Shown here: positions 34,358-42,385 of the stretch, one piece after another
Position numbering within the stretch: position 1 is the first letter of the stretch
Layout of the letters: each line of letters opens with the position of its first letter
Assembly (NCBI RefSeq): GCF_018132105.1
Contig: NZ_JWHL01000004.1
Span: forward strand, 84,429-148,428
DNA: 64,000 bases
Direction: 5' to 3'
Source: Methanocalculus chunghsingensis
GTDB taxonomy: Archaea > Halobacteriota > Methanomicrobia > Methanomicrobiales > Methanocorpusculaceae
Made by a program: the position numbers and the translations under genes
Notes under the pieces: generated by a model
What the model was told of the DNA's origin: nothing
What the model saw: the letters and a program-made list of their open reading frames with translations, nothing else
Database searches by the model: none

Positions 34358-34452
34358 TCATTACCCATATGTCCCATTATGTGATTTTTATACTGCGAAA
34401 CGACAGGCTCCATACTTATACCGTTGGCCTCATTACCCATATGTCCCATTAT
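34345..34452. repeat. Two perfect 36-bp direct repeats separated by 36 bp
   Basis: Copies at 34345-34380 and 34417-34452 are identical (start TATACCGTTGGCCTCATTAC, end ATATGTCCCATTAT); the spacer 34381-34416 is unique. The sizes are those of a two-repeat CRISPR unit, but the repeat lacks the usual terminal palindrome and GAAAC-type end. A partial tandem duplication is the plainer explanation. Confidence 0.8.
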
Positions 34453-34513
34453 ACCATAAAGCCTCTATGCAGTATGCACATCCAGAAGATCCTTTCAGCA
34501 GAAAAGAGCTCTT

Positions 34514-34879
34514 TTGATAATGCTCACCAGTCCAAGGAGAGGATTACACAGAATTGGAAAGAAGGGGGAGGGGGGTGGAGAGACGGACAGACACCGTGCA
34601 AGTACCATGCAAGTACCATGCAAGTACCATGCAAGTACCCCGCAAGTTGTTACCATACTACAAGCTGCTCTTCATGAAAACAGATCACGTGGTGAACTCC
34701 AGGAAGCTGCACAATTAAAAAACAGAGATAATTTCCGTAAAAACTACTTAAAACCCCTTGTAGAAGACGGACTCCTTGAACCAATGATCCCCGATAAACC
34801 ACGCAGCCCGAAGCAGCGGTACCGCACCACCGCCGCCGGGCGTGCACTCATCAAAGCAGCCGGGGAGGAGGAGAGATGA
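34514..34879 (+). CDS. Winged-helix domain like the C-terminus of AlbA_2/Fic-associated proteins, probably truncated
   Basis: The useful part is the last 80 residues: VVTILQAALHENRSRGELQE, NRDNFRKNYLKPLVEDGLLE and IPDKPRSPKQRYRTTAAGR. This matches the C-terminal winged helix seen after AlbA_2 or Fic domains in many prokaryotic proteins, often preceded by short repeats. Here the N-terminal part is missing and the lead is low-complexity sequence made by an 11-bp tandem repeat. It overlaps hsdR by 4 bp (ATGA), so it is likely to be translated. Either a remnant of a longer gene or a small regulator of the restriction gene. Confidence 0.55.
   Translation: MIMLTSPRRGLHRIGKKGEGGGETDRHRASTMQVPCKYHASTPQVVTILQAALHENRSRGELQEAAQLKNRDNFRKNYLKPLVEDGLLEPMIPDKPRSPKQRYRTTAAGRALIKAAGEEER
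34598..34646. repeat. 11-bp tandem repeat GCAAGTACCAT
   Basis: Three perfect units and a fourth with two changes, then a partial GCAAG. As 11 is not a multiple of three, gain or loss of a unit would shift the frame of the wHTH gene. Three units encode an 11-residue peptide period (CKYHASTMQVP). Confidence 0.8.
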
Positions 34880-37800
34880 CCCCTGCCGGATATACGGAAG
34901 ATGCCCTCGTTGAGCAGCCCGCCATTGCAGTCTTCAGGGAGCTTGGCTGGGAGGCGATCAACGCCTATGACGAGTTTGATCACGGTGTCAGCACCCTGGG
35001 CAGGGAGACGAAATCCGAGGTCATTCTCAAGAGAAATCTGCGTGAAGCCCTGCTCCGGCTCAACCCGGATGCATCCGTCGAGGCAGTCCATGAAGCAATT
35101 GCGGATCTCACCCGTGACCGCTCCCGGATGAGCATGGCCGCCGCCAACAGGGAGATCTATCACCTGCTGAAGAATGGTATCCGGGTGCCGGTTCCGGACC
35201 CGGATGGCGATGGCGAGACGATTGAGCTTCTGCGGATCATCGACTGGGAGAAGAGCAGAAACAACGACTTCCTCCTCTGCTCCCAGTTCTGGGTCACCGG
35301 GGAGATGCACACCCGGCGGGCCGATCTCGTCGGCTTCGTCAATGGCATCCCATTCCTCATAATCGAGCTGAAAGCCGCCCACCGCAGGCTTGAGACGGGA
35401 TTTTCCGGCAATATCCGGGATTACAAAGATACCATTCCCCAGATCTTCCAGCCAAATGCGATGATCATCGTCTCAAACGGGAGCCAGAGCAGGGTTGGGA
35501 GCGTCACTGCGGGATGGGAACACTTTGCGGAATGGAAGAAGGTGGGGAGTGAGAAGGAGCCGGGGCGTATCTCGCTTGAGACGATGCTCCATGGGATCTG
35601 TGCACCGGACCGCCTCCTCGATATCGTCGAGAACTTCACCCTCTTCCAGGAGATCCCGGGGGGCCTCATCAAGCTGGTCGCAAAGAATCACCAGTACCTC
35701 GGTGTCAATAATGCAATCGACGCCCTCACCGATATCCGGGAGCGGGATGGCAAACTCGGTGTCTTCTGGCATACCCAGGGGAGCGGCAAGAGCGTCTCGA
35801 TGATCTTCTTTGCCCAGAAGGTCCTCCGGAGAGTTCCCGGCAACTGGACATTTGTCATCGTCACCGACCGGCAGGAGCTTGATACACAGATCTACAGGAA
35901 CTTCGTATCGGCAGGGGTTGTGACCGAGAATAAAGCACAGGCAGAGAGCAGCCTCCATCTCCGGCAGCTGCTCACCGAGGATCACCGGTACGTCTTCACC
36001 CTCATTCACAAGTTCAGGACTGATAAGGGAGAGCGGCACCCGGTCCTCTCCGGACGGGGGGATATCATCGTCATCACCGACGAGGCGCACCGGAGCCAGT
36101 ACGATACCCTTGCAATGAATATGCGGACCTCCCTTCCGAATGCCGCCTTCCTCGCCTTCACCGGAACCCCGCTGATCGCCACCGAAGAGAGGACCCGGCA
36201 GGTCTTTGGTGAGTATATCAGCGTCTATGACTTCAAGCAGTCGGTGGATGATGGTGCGACCGTCCCGCTCTATTATGAGAACCGGATCCCGCAGCTCCAG
36301 CTGACGAACGAGAATCTCAATACCGATATGGCAGCACTCCTCGAAGCTGACGAGCTTGATGAGGCAGAGGAGAAGAAGCTTGAGCGTGAGTTTGCACGGG
36401 AATATCACCTGATCACGCGGGATGACCGGCTCGAGGCAATTGCACGCGACCTCGTCGATCACTTCACCGGTCGGGGTTTCCGGGGCAAGGCGATGATGAT
36501 CGCAATCGACAAGGCGACCGCCATCCGGATGCATGACAAGGTCAGGAGATACTGGGATACCAGGATCAGTGACCTTGTTGCAGAATCTACCGGGGCAGAG
36601 GGTGCTGACCGGCAGGAGCTCCTCGATACGATCGCCTGGATGAGAGAGACGGATATGGCGGTCGTCGTCTCACAGGGGCAGAACGAGATCGCGGAGATGG
36701 CTGAGAAAGGGCTTGATATCAGGCCTCACCGCAGGCGGATGGTTGATGAGGATCTCGAGACGCGGTTCAAGCGGTCCGACGATCCCTTCCGGCTGGTCTT
36801 CGTCTGTGCAATGTGGATTACCTGCTTTGATGTCCCAAGCTGCTCGACCCTGTACCTCGACAAGCCGATGCGCAACCACACCCTGATGCAGACGATAGCA
36901 CGGGCAAATCGGGTCTATCCCGGGAAGGTGAGCGGGTTAATCGTCGATTATGTCGGGGTCTTCAGGAATCTTGAGAAGGCCCTTGCCATCTATGGTGCAG
37001 GGGGGGAGGGCGATACTCCGGTGGAGGATAAATCCGCTCTTGTTACCGCACTTCAGCAGGCACTCTCCGAGACCCGGAGCCTCTGCGAGGAGCATGATGT
37101 CGATATTGATGCGATACAGGCTGCGGAAGGATTTGACCGTATCGCCCTGAAGGATCGTGCTGTTGAGGCCCTCCTCGTCTCAGAAGATATCAAACGGCGT
37201 TTTCTCGACTGCGCAAATGTGGTCCAGCGGCTGTATAAGGCGGTCCTTCCGGACCCGGAGGCGAGACGGTTTGCCGCCCATGTCTCACCGATCCGGTTCA
37301 TCGCCGATGGTATCCGGTCGCTCATGCCGCCGGTTGATATCTCAAACGTGATGGAGCAGGTCGGGGAGCTGCTTGACCGGTCGATAGCCACCGATGGCTA
37401 CACCATACGTGAATCGGATCAGCAGTATGGAGAAGAGCAGCTGATTGACATCAGCGGGATCGATTTTGAAGAGCTTGCCCAAAAGTTCAGACAAGGCAAG
37501 AAAAGGACGATGAACGAGAGGCTGAAGGGAAGCGTCGCCCGAAAACTGATGGCGATGGTCCGGCTCAACCGCACCCGGATGGATTATCTCGAGCAGTTCC
37601 AGAAGATGATCGAAGAATATAATGCCGGGAAGCTGAGCGACGACGAGTTCTTTCACCGGCTCGTCGCCTTCACGAAGAGTTTAAACGAGGAGGAGCAGCG
37701 GACCGTCAGCGAACAGCTGAATGAGGAGGAGCTGGCGATCTTTGACCTCCTGACAAAGCCGATGATCGAGCTCTCAGCCGCCGAGAGGAAGCGGGTGAAG

Positions 37801-38028
37801 GCAACCGCCCGGAAGCTCCTTGCCACCCTGAAGGAGGAGAAGCTCGTCCTCGACTGGCGCAAACGCCAGCAGACGCTCTCAGATGTCCGCCGGACGATTA
37901 ATACGATGCTGGATGAGTGCCTCCCGGAGGTCTACACGACGGAGCTGTATGAGGAGAAGACGACCGCCGTCTTTCAGCATGTGTATGATGTGTATTATGG
38001 GGGAGGGGAGAGTGTGTATGCGGGGTAG
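34876..38028 (+). CDS. hsdR: Type I restriction enzyme R subunit
   Basis: A complete 1050-residue HsdR. The nuclease part has RRADLVGFVNGIPFLIIELK (D...ExK) near residue 155. The translocase motor follows with Walker A HTQGSGKSVSM near residue 310, IVITDEAHRSQ (DEAH) and the helicase motif VI region MQTIARANRVYPGK. A helical C-terminal region would dock to HsdM. No hsdM or hsdS gene is present before or after it in this window. GC content and codon use match the core genome, unlike the ATPase-toxin segment before it. Confidence 0.93.
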   Translation: MTPAGYTEDALVEQPAIAVFRELGWEAINAYDEFDHGVSTLGRETKSEVILKRNLREALLRLNPDASVEAVHEAIADLTRDRSRMSMAAANREIYHLLKNGIRVPVPDPDGDGETIELLRIIDWEKSRNNDFLLCSQFWVTGEMHTRRADLVGFVNGIPFLIIELKAAHRRLETGFSGNIRDYKDTIPQIFQPNAMIIVSNGSQSRVGSVTAGWEHFAEWKKVGSEKEPGRISLETMLHGICAPDRLLDIVENFTLFQEIPGGLIKLVAKNHQYLGVNNAIDALTDIRERDGKLGVFWHTQGSGKSVSMIFFAQKVLRRVPGNWTFVIVTDRQELDTQIYRNFVSAGVVTENKAQAESSLHLRQLLTEDHRYVFTLIHKFRTDKGERHPVLSGRGDIIVITDEAHRSQYDTLAMNMRTSLPNAAFLAFTGTPLIATEERTRQVFGEYISVYDFKQSVDDGATVPLYYENRIPQLQLTNENLNTDMAALLEADELDEAEEKKLEREFAREYHLITRDDRLEAIARDLVDHFTGRGFRGKAMMIAIDKATAIRMHDKVRRYWDTRISDLVAESTGAEGADRQELLDTIAWMRETDMAVVVSQGQNEIAEMAEKGLDIRPHRRRMVDEDLETRFKRSDDPFRLVFVCAMWITCFDVPSCSTLYLDKPMRNHTLMQTIARANRVYPGKVSGLIVDYVGVFRNLEKALAIYGAGGEGDTPVEDKSALVTALQQALSETRSLCEEHDVDIDAIQAAEGFDRIALKDRAVEALLVSEDIKRRFLDCANVVQRLYKAVLPDPEARRFAAHVSPIRFIADGIRSLMPPVDISNVMEQVGELLDRSIATDGYTIRESDQQYGEEQLIDISGIDFEELAQKFRQGKKRTMNERLKGSVARKLMAMVRLNRTRMDYLEQFQKMIEEYNAGKLSDDEFFHRLVAFTKSLNEEEQRTVSEQLNEEELAIFDLLTKPMIELSAAERKRVKATARKLLATLKEEKLVLDWRKRQQTLSDVRRTINTMLDECLPEVYTTELYEEKTTAVFQHVYDVYYGGGESVYAG

Positions 38029-38081
38029 GGGGAGATTTTTTCATCCATTAAATAACCCAAGTTGCTCATCTCCTCTCGGCC

Positions 38082-38093
38082 TTTTTCTTTTTT
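38082..38093 (+). terminator. T-run terminator after hsdR
   Basis: TTTTTCTTTTTT, 53 bp after the hsdR stop codon, is a typical archaeal T-run terminator. Confidence 0.6.
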
Positions 38094-38148
38094 AATTATG
38101 TTAAAATGAGAATAAGGCTAGAATAGACCTTCCCCTCCAGAGGTAATC

Positions 38149-38173
38149 ATTGTCTCTACACCGTCGAGACAAT
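38149..38173. other. Perfect stem-loop between hsdR and DUF4177 gene
   Basis: ATTGTCTC / GAGACAAT with a 9-nt loop. It lies in a 265-bp region without a gene. It is not followed by T residues, so a role as operator or processing signal is as likely as termination. Confidence 0.4.
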
Positions 38174-38293
38174 TGATCTAACCAATCATCATGACTCCAT
38201 GCGGGATAACCACCCCATAAGCACCTGTCATATCATTCCCATAACCCCCATTAAATAGTGATAAAACATCCTTCAAAGGGAAGTGTGTGTTCT

Positions 38294-38440
38294 ATGCAGA
38301 AGTATGAGTACAGATGTGTTGCAATTCTTGGTATGGGAGAGAAGACCACGAGGATACTCAATGAGTATGGTCAGCAGGGGTGGGAGCTGGTTGATGTTGT
38401 CTGGATCTGGCATTATTTCAAAAGGCCGCTTAAATCCTGA
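38294..38440 (+). CDS. DUF4177-like small protein
   Basis: A 48-residue protein: MQKYEYRCVAILGMGEKTTR, then LNEYGQQGWELVDVVW and YFKRPL. The YEY...LNxxGxxGWELV pattern is that of DUF4177, short proteins of unknown function. The start at 38294 was chosen because the upstream residues do not fit the family. A hairpin follows at 38484. Confidence 0.75.
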   Translation: MQKYEYRCVAILGMGEKTTRILNEYGQQGWELVDVVWIWHYFKRPLKS

Positions 38441-38483
38441 AGATTCAGGATATAGGATTTCATTTTATTGATCAATACTGCTT

Positions 38484-38500
38484 AAGGCTCAATAAGCCTT
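38484..38500 (+). terminator. Hairpin terminator after the DUF4177 gene
   Basis: AAGGCTCAATAAGCCTT followed by CTTTTCC: a short stem with T-rich tail, 44 bp after the stop codon. Confidence 0.55.
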
Positions 38501-38508
38501 CTTTTCCT

Positions 38509-38597
38509 CATCCCTACCAGCAGAACGGGACCTCGAAGGACAGTATACAGAACATTCTAACCGATACTTCTTTGTGGGCAACCCGCACCCTTCATCC
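38509..38597 (+). pseudogene. Internally deleted relE remnant with its 3' flank
   Basis: The bases 38509-38530 match the relE 5' part at 18970-18993 (ATCCCTCCAGCAGAACGGGA, one change). They jump straight to its 3' end: 38527-38597 matches 19190-19260 at 67 of 71 positions, including the stop codon and 37 bp beyond it. The two parts meet at GGGAYCT, present in both places, so a deletion between short direct repeats explains it. No start or promoter is left. Confidence 0.8.
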
Positions 38598-38627
38598 CCC
38601 TCCACCACCAACATCTACCCGACAACC

Positions 38628-39263
38628 ATGGGCGACAACAACAACAACCCATCAGAAAAGTCCCTCCTCACCGACCCCCCCTTCTACCTCCCGGAGTTTG
38701 AGGAGTCCCACCAGTATATCCTCAATGAGTATGCTGTTGAGCCAAAGGATATCGGGATCTTCATCCCCTGTGCCATGCGAAAACCTTACAGCGCAAGCCC
38801 GAGCCACCAGCTGATCAAAATGGTCATCTCACAGGTCTTTTCTGATGATCAGTACCATCTCGTCGTCTTTGGGACCTGCGGGATCGTGCCGTCCGAGCTC
38901 GAGGAGATGTACCCCTACGCCCATTACAAGTACATGCTCGGCAAATGCAAAGACCAGAAGGTCCTTGACGACTTCCTCAGGATAGAGACCGACCGGGTCG
39001 CCGGGTACCTGGAGAAGACACGCCACCTCTACCGGTACCGGATCGCCTACTGCCTCGGGATCTTCCGGGAGGCGTTCATCCGGGGGGCAGAGCAGGCCGG
39101 TGTCGAAATCGACCTCATCCTCCCGACAACCGATGTCATCACTATGATCGTCGAGCAGGGAGACTGTGCCTTCCAGGAAGGCTCCCTCTCGATGGATGAG
39201 TACCTCGGGGAGTTCTGTGAAGAGCTGATCCGGTTCAGAAACGACCGGTACAAAAAAGAGTGA
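38628..39263 (+). CDS. DUF5591-domain protein (archaeosine synthase-related)
   Basis: A 211-residue protein matching the DUF5591 domain found inside archaeal tRNA-guanine transglycosylase-like ArcS: DIGIFIPCAMRKPYSASPSH, then VVFGTCGIVPSELEEMYPYAHY and YRIAYCLGIFREAF. On its own the domain may act in tRNA base modification or in another complex; not known. The N-terminal MGDNNNN is low complexity. Its early coding segment (FYLPEFEE) is copied in part at the left edge of the hcp-locus cassette. T-rich terminator at 39265-39292. Confidence 0.8.
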   Translation: MGDNNNNPSEKSLLTDPPFYLPEFEESHQYILNEYAVEPKDIGIFIPCAMRKPYSASPSHQLIKMVISQVFSDDQYHLVVFGTCGIVPSELEEMYPYAHYKYMLGKCKDQKVLDDFLRIETDRVAGYLEKTRHLYRYRIAYCLGIFREAFIRGAEQAGVEIDLILPTTDVITMIVEQGDCAFQEGSLSMDEYLGEFCEELIRFRNDRYKKE

Positions 39264-39286
39264 CCTTTTATTCCATTTTATATTTT

Positions 39287-39484
39287 TTATAAATCCTTCA
39301 CTGAATCCATTTTCCCATCCTTGCAAGAGGGGGGACTGACTTCCAGATAGAGGGTTATCGCCTCATGCAATCGGTGGAGTACTTCCTCATAGGTCTTTGC
39401 CTGGGTGAAACACCCCGGCAGAGAGGGGATAGAGGCATGATAATACCCATCCTCATCTTTTTCAATCAGGCAATCGAATCTCAT
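39287..39484 (-). CDS. HicB-family antitoxin-like protein, no HicA beside it
   Basis: A 65-residue HicB-like domain: FDCLIEKDEDGYYHASIPSL, PGCFTQAKTYEEVLHRLHEA and ITLYLE. It is the partly degraded RNase H fold of HicB without a DNA-binding tail. No HicA toxin (short double-stranded RNA-binding-like protein) can be seen on either side, so it is an orphan. Upstream bases on the minus strand read EPVARHCQVAIIELREEG into it without a start, possibly the end of a lost gene. Confidence 0.75.
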   Translation of the reverse strand: MRFDCLIEKDEDGYYHASIPSLPGCFTQAKTYEEVLHRLHEAITLYLEVSPPSCKDGKMDSVKDL

Positions 39485-39540
39485 CCCTTCCTCTCTTAGT
39501 TCTATGATGGCAACCTGGCAGTGCCTCGCGACAGGCTCCC

Positions 39541-40401
39541 TCAGATCAACGGCTCCGGCAGCGTCCCGCCGCCCGCCGGGAGCTTCGTCGGCTTGATCAG
39601 GACCTGTTCATCAGACTGCCGGATCTTCTCGATCAACAGCTCTTTTCCCCGCTTCGTCATCGCAAAGACCGGAACCGAAACCCCTGCCTGGAGGAGCGCC
39701 CTCTCCCCGGCGATCCGCCGGATCGAACCGGATGCACAGGCAGTGACAATATCTGATGCGGAGACGAGCATCTCCGCCTCAGCCTCCGAGAGGCCGGTGA
39801 CATGGACCCCGATGATCAGGATATCAGGGAACAACCCCCGGATCGTCTCAGCATCTCCCGGGAGTGCGACCGTCACCGCGATATGGGCAAACCCCTCCGC
39901 AACCGCACGGGCTGCCCCTTCCACCTGGTCCATCGTTGCTCCATTCTGATCGAGGACGATCCCGCCCCCCTCCTCGATCCGCTCGATCACCGACCGGTAT
40001 GGAACCGTCCGGACCAGTCCTGACATCCGGCCGCCGATCCCCTGGACCATCGATGGTTTCGTTACGATGACCGTCCCGGCACCGTCGCAGGCAAGGACCG
40101 CGGCATCAAGGATGCCGGCTTTCATTCCGAAGCTGATGATCTCGGACGCACCAAACCCGACGAACTCACGGTCATCCTCCACCTGCCGGTCAGGGGTGCA
40201 CATCCCGAATGCCCGGATACGGTGGCGTATATTCTCTGCAATATGCTCTCTGCTCATCTCCGGGATCGGATAGGCGAATCGCTTTGCAAGCGGGCAGTCC
40301 CGGATCATCGGCTCGCCGACCTCGATCACCTCACCGTCCCTGACCACAATACGCGCCCGGCCGATAGCCTCGATAATATGTTCATCCTGGTATTCTGTCA
40401 T
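39541..40401 (-). CDS. Methanogenesis marker protein 8 (DUF2099)
   Basis: A 286-residue DUF2099/TIGR03275 protein, a set almost limited to methanogens. Recognised from IIEAIGRARIVVRDGEVIEV, RDCPLAKRFAYP, FGMCTPDRQV and TACASGSIRRIAGERALLQA. Conserved cysteines (DCP, GMC, TAC) suggest a metal or sulfur role. The function is unsettled. It lies 37 bp after the second ThiF-like gene in the same direction, so it may share a transcript with the tRNA-thiolation genes. Confidence 0.88.
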   Translation of the reverse strand: MTEYQDEHIIEAIGRARIVVRDGEVIEVGEPMIRDCPLAKRFAYPIPEMSREHIAENIRHRIRAFGMCTPDRQVEDDREFVGFGASEIISFGMKAGILDAAVLACDGAGTVIVTKPSMVQGIGGRMSGLVRTVPYRSVIERIEEGGGIVLDQNGATMDQVEGAARAVAEGFAHIAVTVALPGDAETIRGLFPDILIIGVHVTGLSEAEAEMLVSASDIVTACASGSIRRIAGERALLQAGVSVPVFAMTKRGKELLIEKIRQSDEQVLIKPTKLPAGGGTLPEPLI

Positions 40402-40438
40402 CCATCTCCCTCGTGTGGAGTACCATCATCCCGAGCTC

Positions 40439-41173
40439 TCATGAATCTGCCTCTCCACCGCAGACCGGACAATCCGGATTTTTGTCAATTGGAATCGTAT
40501 CGACCTCGGATCGCATCCCATCCCAGAGGAGGAGCCGGTTTGTGAGCAGTTCCCCGGTTCCGAGAAGGTATTTTATCACTTCATTTGCCTGCACCATCCC
40601 GATGAAGCCCGCCGTCACCCCGACGACCGGGATCACCTCTTCCGGCGGTGTATGGGGGAAGATGCAGGCGAAACAGGCAGTCTTCCCCGGCACGACCGTT
40701 GTTGCCTGGCCATAGAAGCCGCGTATCCCGCCATGGAAGAACGGAATCTCCTCCTTATGCGCAGCCTTGTTGAGAAGGTACCGGGTCGGAAAGTTATCCA
40801 TCGCATCAACGATCCCGTCTGCTCCCAGAATAAGCTCGCCGATACTCTCCTCGTCCATCCAGCGATCGATGGGGACGATCTCAATATCGGCGTTCAGATC
40901 CCGCAGCCTGCGGGCAGCCGAATCGGTCTTCCTCTCCCCGACAGAGGAGTCGCCATGGAGGATCTGCCGGTTCAGGTTGGTCAGATCAACATCATCATTA
41001 TCGACGATGATCAGCCTGCCCACCCCGGCAGCCGCGAGATAGAGTGATATCGGCGATCCAAGACCTCCTGCACCCGCAATGAAGATCGTCGCCTTCTTCA
41101 GCCTCTCCTGGCCGTCCTCCCCGAAGAGGAGGATCTGGCGTTTGTACCGTTCCAGCTCACCTGTCGATAGCAT
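40439..41173 (-). CDS. ThiF/MoeB/UbaA-family E1-like adenylyltransferase (copy 2)
   Basis: A 244-residue paralogue of the enzyme at 5629 with the same order of motifs: RYKRQILLFGEDGQERL, GAGGLGSPISLYLAAAGVGR, NLNRQILH, zinc CFAC and CPVC pairs, and GFIGMVQANEVIKYLLGTGE. It overlaps NcsA by 17 bp and is two genes from the sulfur carrier gene, so it is the more likely UbaA, activating the carrier for tRNA thiolation. Confidence 0.92.
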   Translation of the reverse strand: MLSTGELERYKRQILLFGEDGQERLKKATIFIAGAGGLGSPISLYLAAAGVGRLIIVDNDDVDLTNLNRQILHGDSSVGERKTDSAARRLRDLNADIEIVPIDRWMDEESIGELILGADGIVDAMDNFPTRYLLNKAAHKEEIPFFHGGIRGFYGQATTVVPGKTACFACIFPHTPPEEVIPVVGVTAGFIGMVQANEVIKYLLGTGELLTNRLLLWDGMRSEVDTIPIDKNPDCPVCGGEADS

Positions 41174-42113
41174 CAGTATCCCTCTCATCGATCATTGTTC
41201 CGGAAGATATATCTGACCTCTCAAGCACCCGGCAGACCGAACAGATCTCCCCGCTTGCAGTCCCGCCGCACTGGAGGCATCGCTGTATCTCCCCCTGCCT
41301 CGGAATCGCCCCGACGATATCCCGTACCTGATCCCGGGAGGAGATCAGCCGCCGCATCGTTCCTGGATAGCGGAACTCGAGATTCGCGAGAATCTCCCGA
41401 ACCTCCCCCCGGAGCGCACCTCCCGCATACGGGCACTCCGGGAGATCGACAAACTCCCCCATCACCATCAGGCAGACGGTGATCTCCTTCTCGGAGAGGA
41501 TCGAGAGCGGCTTGATCCTCGGGATGAAGCATTCCGGGAGACCGCCGGAGGTATCAAGGACCATCCGGGGGAGATCACCACGCAGGAGATTCATCAGGAC
41601 AGACTGTGCCTCGTCATCGAGATTATGGCCGGTTGCAATCACTGTTGCATGCGCATCTGCCGCCCCCACCTCAAGTGCCCGTCGTCGGAGCACCCCGCAG
41701 ACGGTGCAGCCCTGCTCAACCCGGTTGGTAAGCAATGCATCAAGATCTGCCCCAAAAAGCCTGGAAAATGATAGGATCCGGTGGTCAACCCCGAGTCGTG
41801 AGGTGAGCTCTGCGGCCGCCTCCATCGTCTCCTCCCGGTATCCGGCGATCCCTTCATCGATCGTGATCGCAACAAGGTGTACTCCTTCTGAGGATGCAAG
41901 CAGCCGGTGCAGGAGGATCAGGAGGAGCCTGCTGTCCTTGCCCCCCGACAGGCCGACGGCAACACGATCTCCCGGGGCGATCCGCCCTTCAAGAGCAGCA
42001 CCGACCCGTTCCGCACAATCGGCGAGGAGATGATCGGCACAAAGCCTCCGCTCGGGATCGAAGAGCCGTATAACCGCCGGTTTGCCACAGAGGGAACAGC
42101 CTTTACCCGCCAT
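41157..42113 (-). CDS. ncsA: NcsA/Ctu1-type tRNA 2-thiolation enzyme
   Basis: A 318-residue TtcA/Ctu1-family PP-loop enzyme that puts sulfur on U34 of Lys, Glu and Gln tRNAs. An N-terminal zinc finger (CSLCGKPAVIRL...CADH) is followed by VGLSGGKDSRLLL, the cysteine pair EQGCTVCGVLRR, TGHNLDDEAQSVL and a C-terminal zinc ribbon CLQCGG...CSVC. The start at 42113 (MAGKGCSLC) was chosen because the sulfur-carrier stop overlaps there by 11 bp. Confidence 0.9.
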   Translation of the reverse strand: MAGKGCSLCGKPAVIRLFDPERRLCADHLLADCAERVGAALEGRIAPGDRVAVGLSGGKDSRLLLILLHRLLASSEGVHLVAITIDEGIAGYREETMEAAAELTSRLGVDHRILSFSRLFGADLDALLTNRVEQGCTVCGVLRRRALEVGAADAHATVIATGHNLDDEAQSVLMNLLRGDLPRMVLDTSGGLPECFIPRIKPLSILSEKEITVCLMVMGEFVDLPECPYAGGALRGEVREILANLEFRYPGTMRRLISSRDQVRDIVGAIPRQGEIQRCLQCGGTASGEICSVCRVLERSDISSGTMIDERDTDAIDR

Positions 42114-42297
42114 GGGAGACCTGGATGATCCTGAGTTCATCGTCGCCGCCCGCCTCTTCATCCTCAGGGACGATGATGCCGTTTCTGGTGACGATCACCC
42201 CGGTCGGTAAAAATCCAAGAGAGATGACGAGATCTTCTATCCGCACCGGTTCAGGGGGGAGCACCCGGATGCTCCTGTCAGGGAGTATGACCTGCAT
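42103..42297 (-). CDS. SAMP/MoaD/ThiS-like sulfur carrier
   Basis: A 64-residue beta-grasp protein ending in Gly-Gly (IIQVSHGG), the tail that is adenylated and thiocarboxylated. MQVILPDRSIRVLPPEPVRI and GVIVTRNGIIVPED fit the fold. As first gene of the operon it supplies the carrier for the E1 (40439) and sulfur for NcsA, and probably serves the copy-1 E1 too. As a ubiquitin-like SAMP it could also tag proteins. Confidence 0.88.
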   Translation of the reverse strand: MQVILPDRSIRVLPPEPVRIEDLVISLGFLPTGVIVTRNGIIVPEDEEAGGDDELRIIQVSHGG

Positions 42298-42385
42298 CAG
42301 GAGAATGGTTGATCTGCATCAATCTTAACCGGACCGCCTGGTGATCAGAATTGTTTATCCATGAATGAGACATAAGCATCATCAG

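Noticed and set aside
34345..34452. Calling the 36-bp repeats a CRISPR array
   Set aside because: Only two repeats, no cas gene in 64 kb, no typical repeat end; reported as a repeat and as a finding only.
35473..36534. A 353-codon open frame on the strand opposite hsdR
   Set aside because: It mirrors the GC-rich codons of hsdR, and no family or fold is visible; hsdR is fully supported there.
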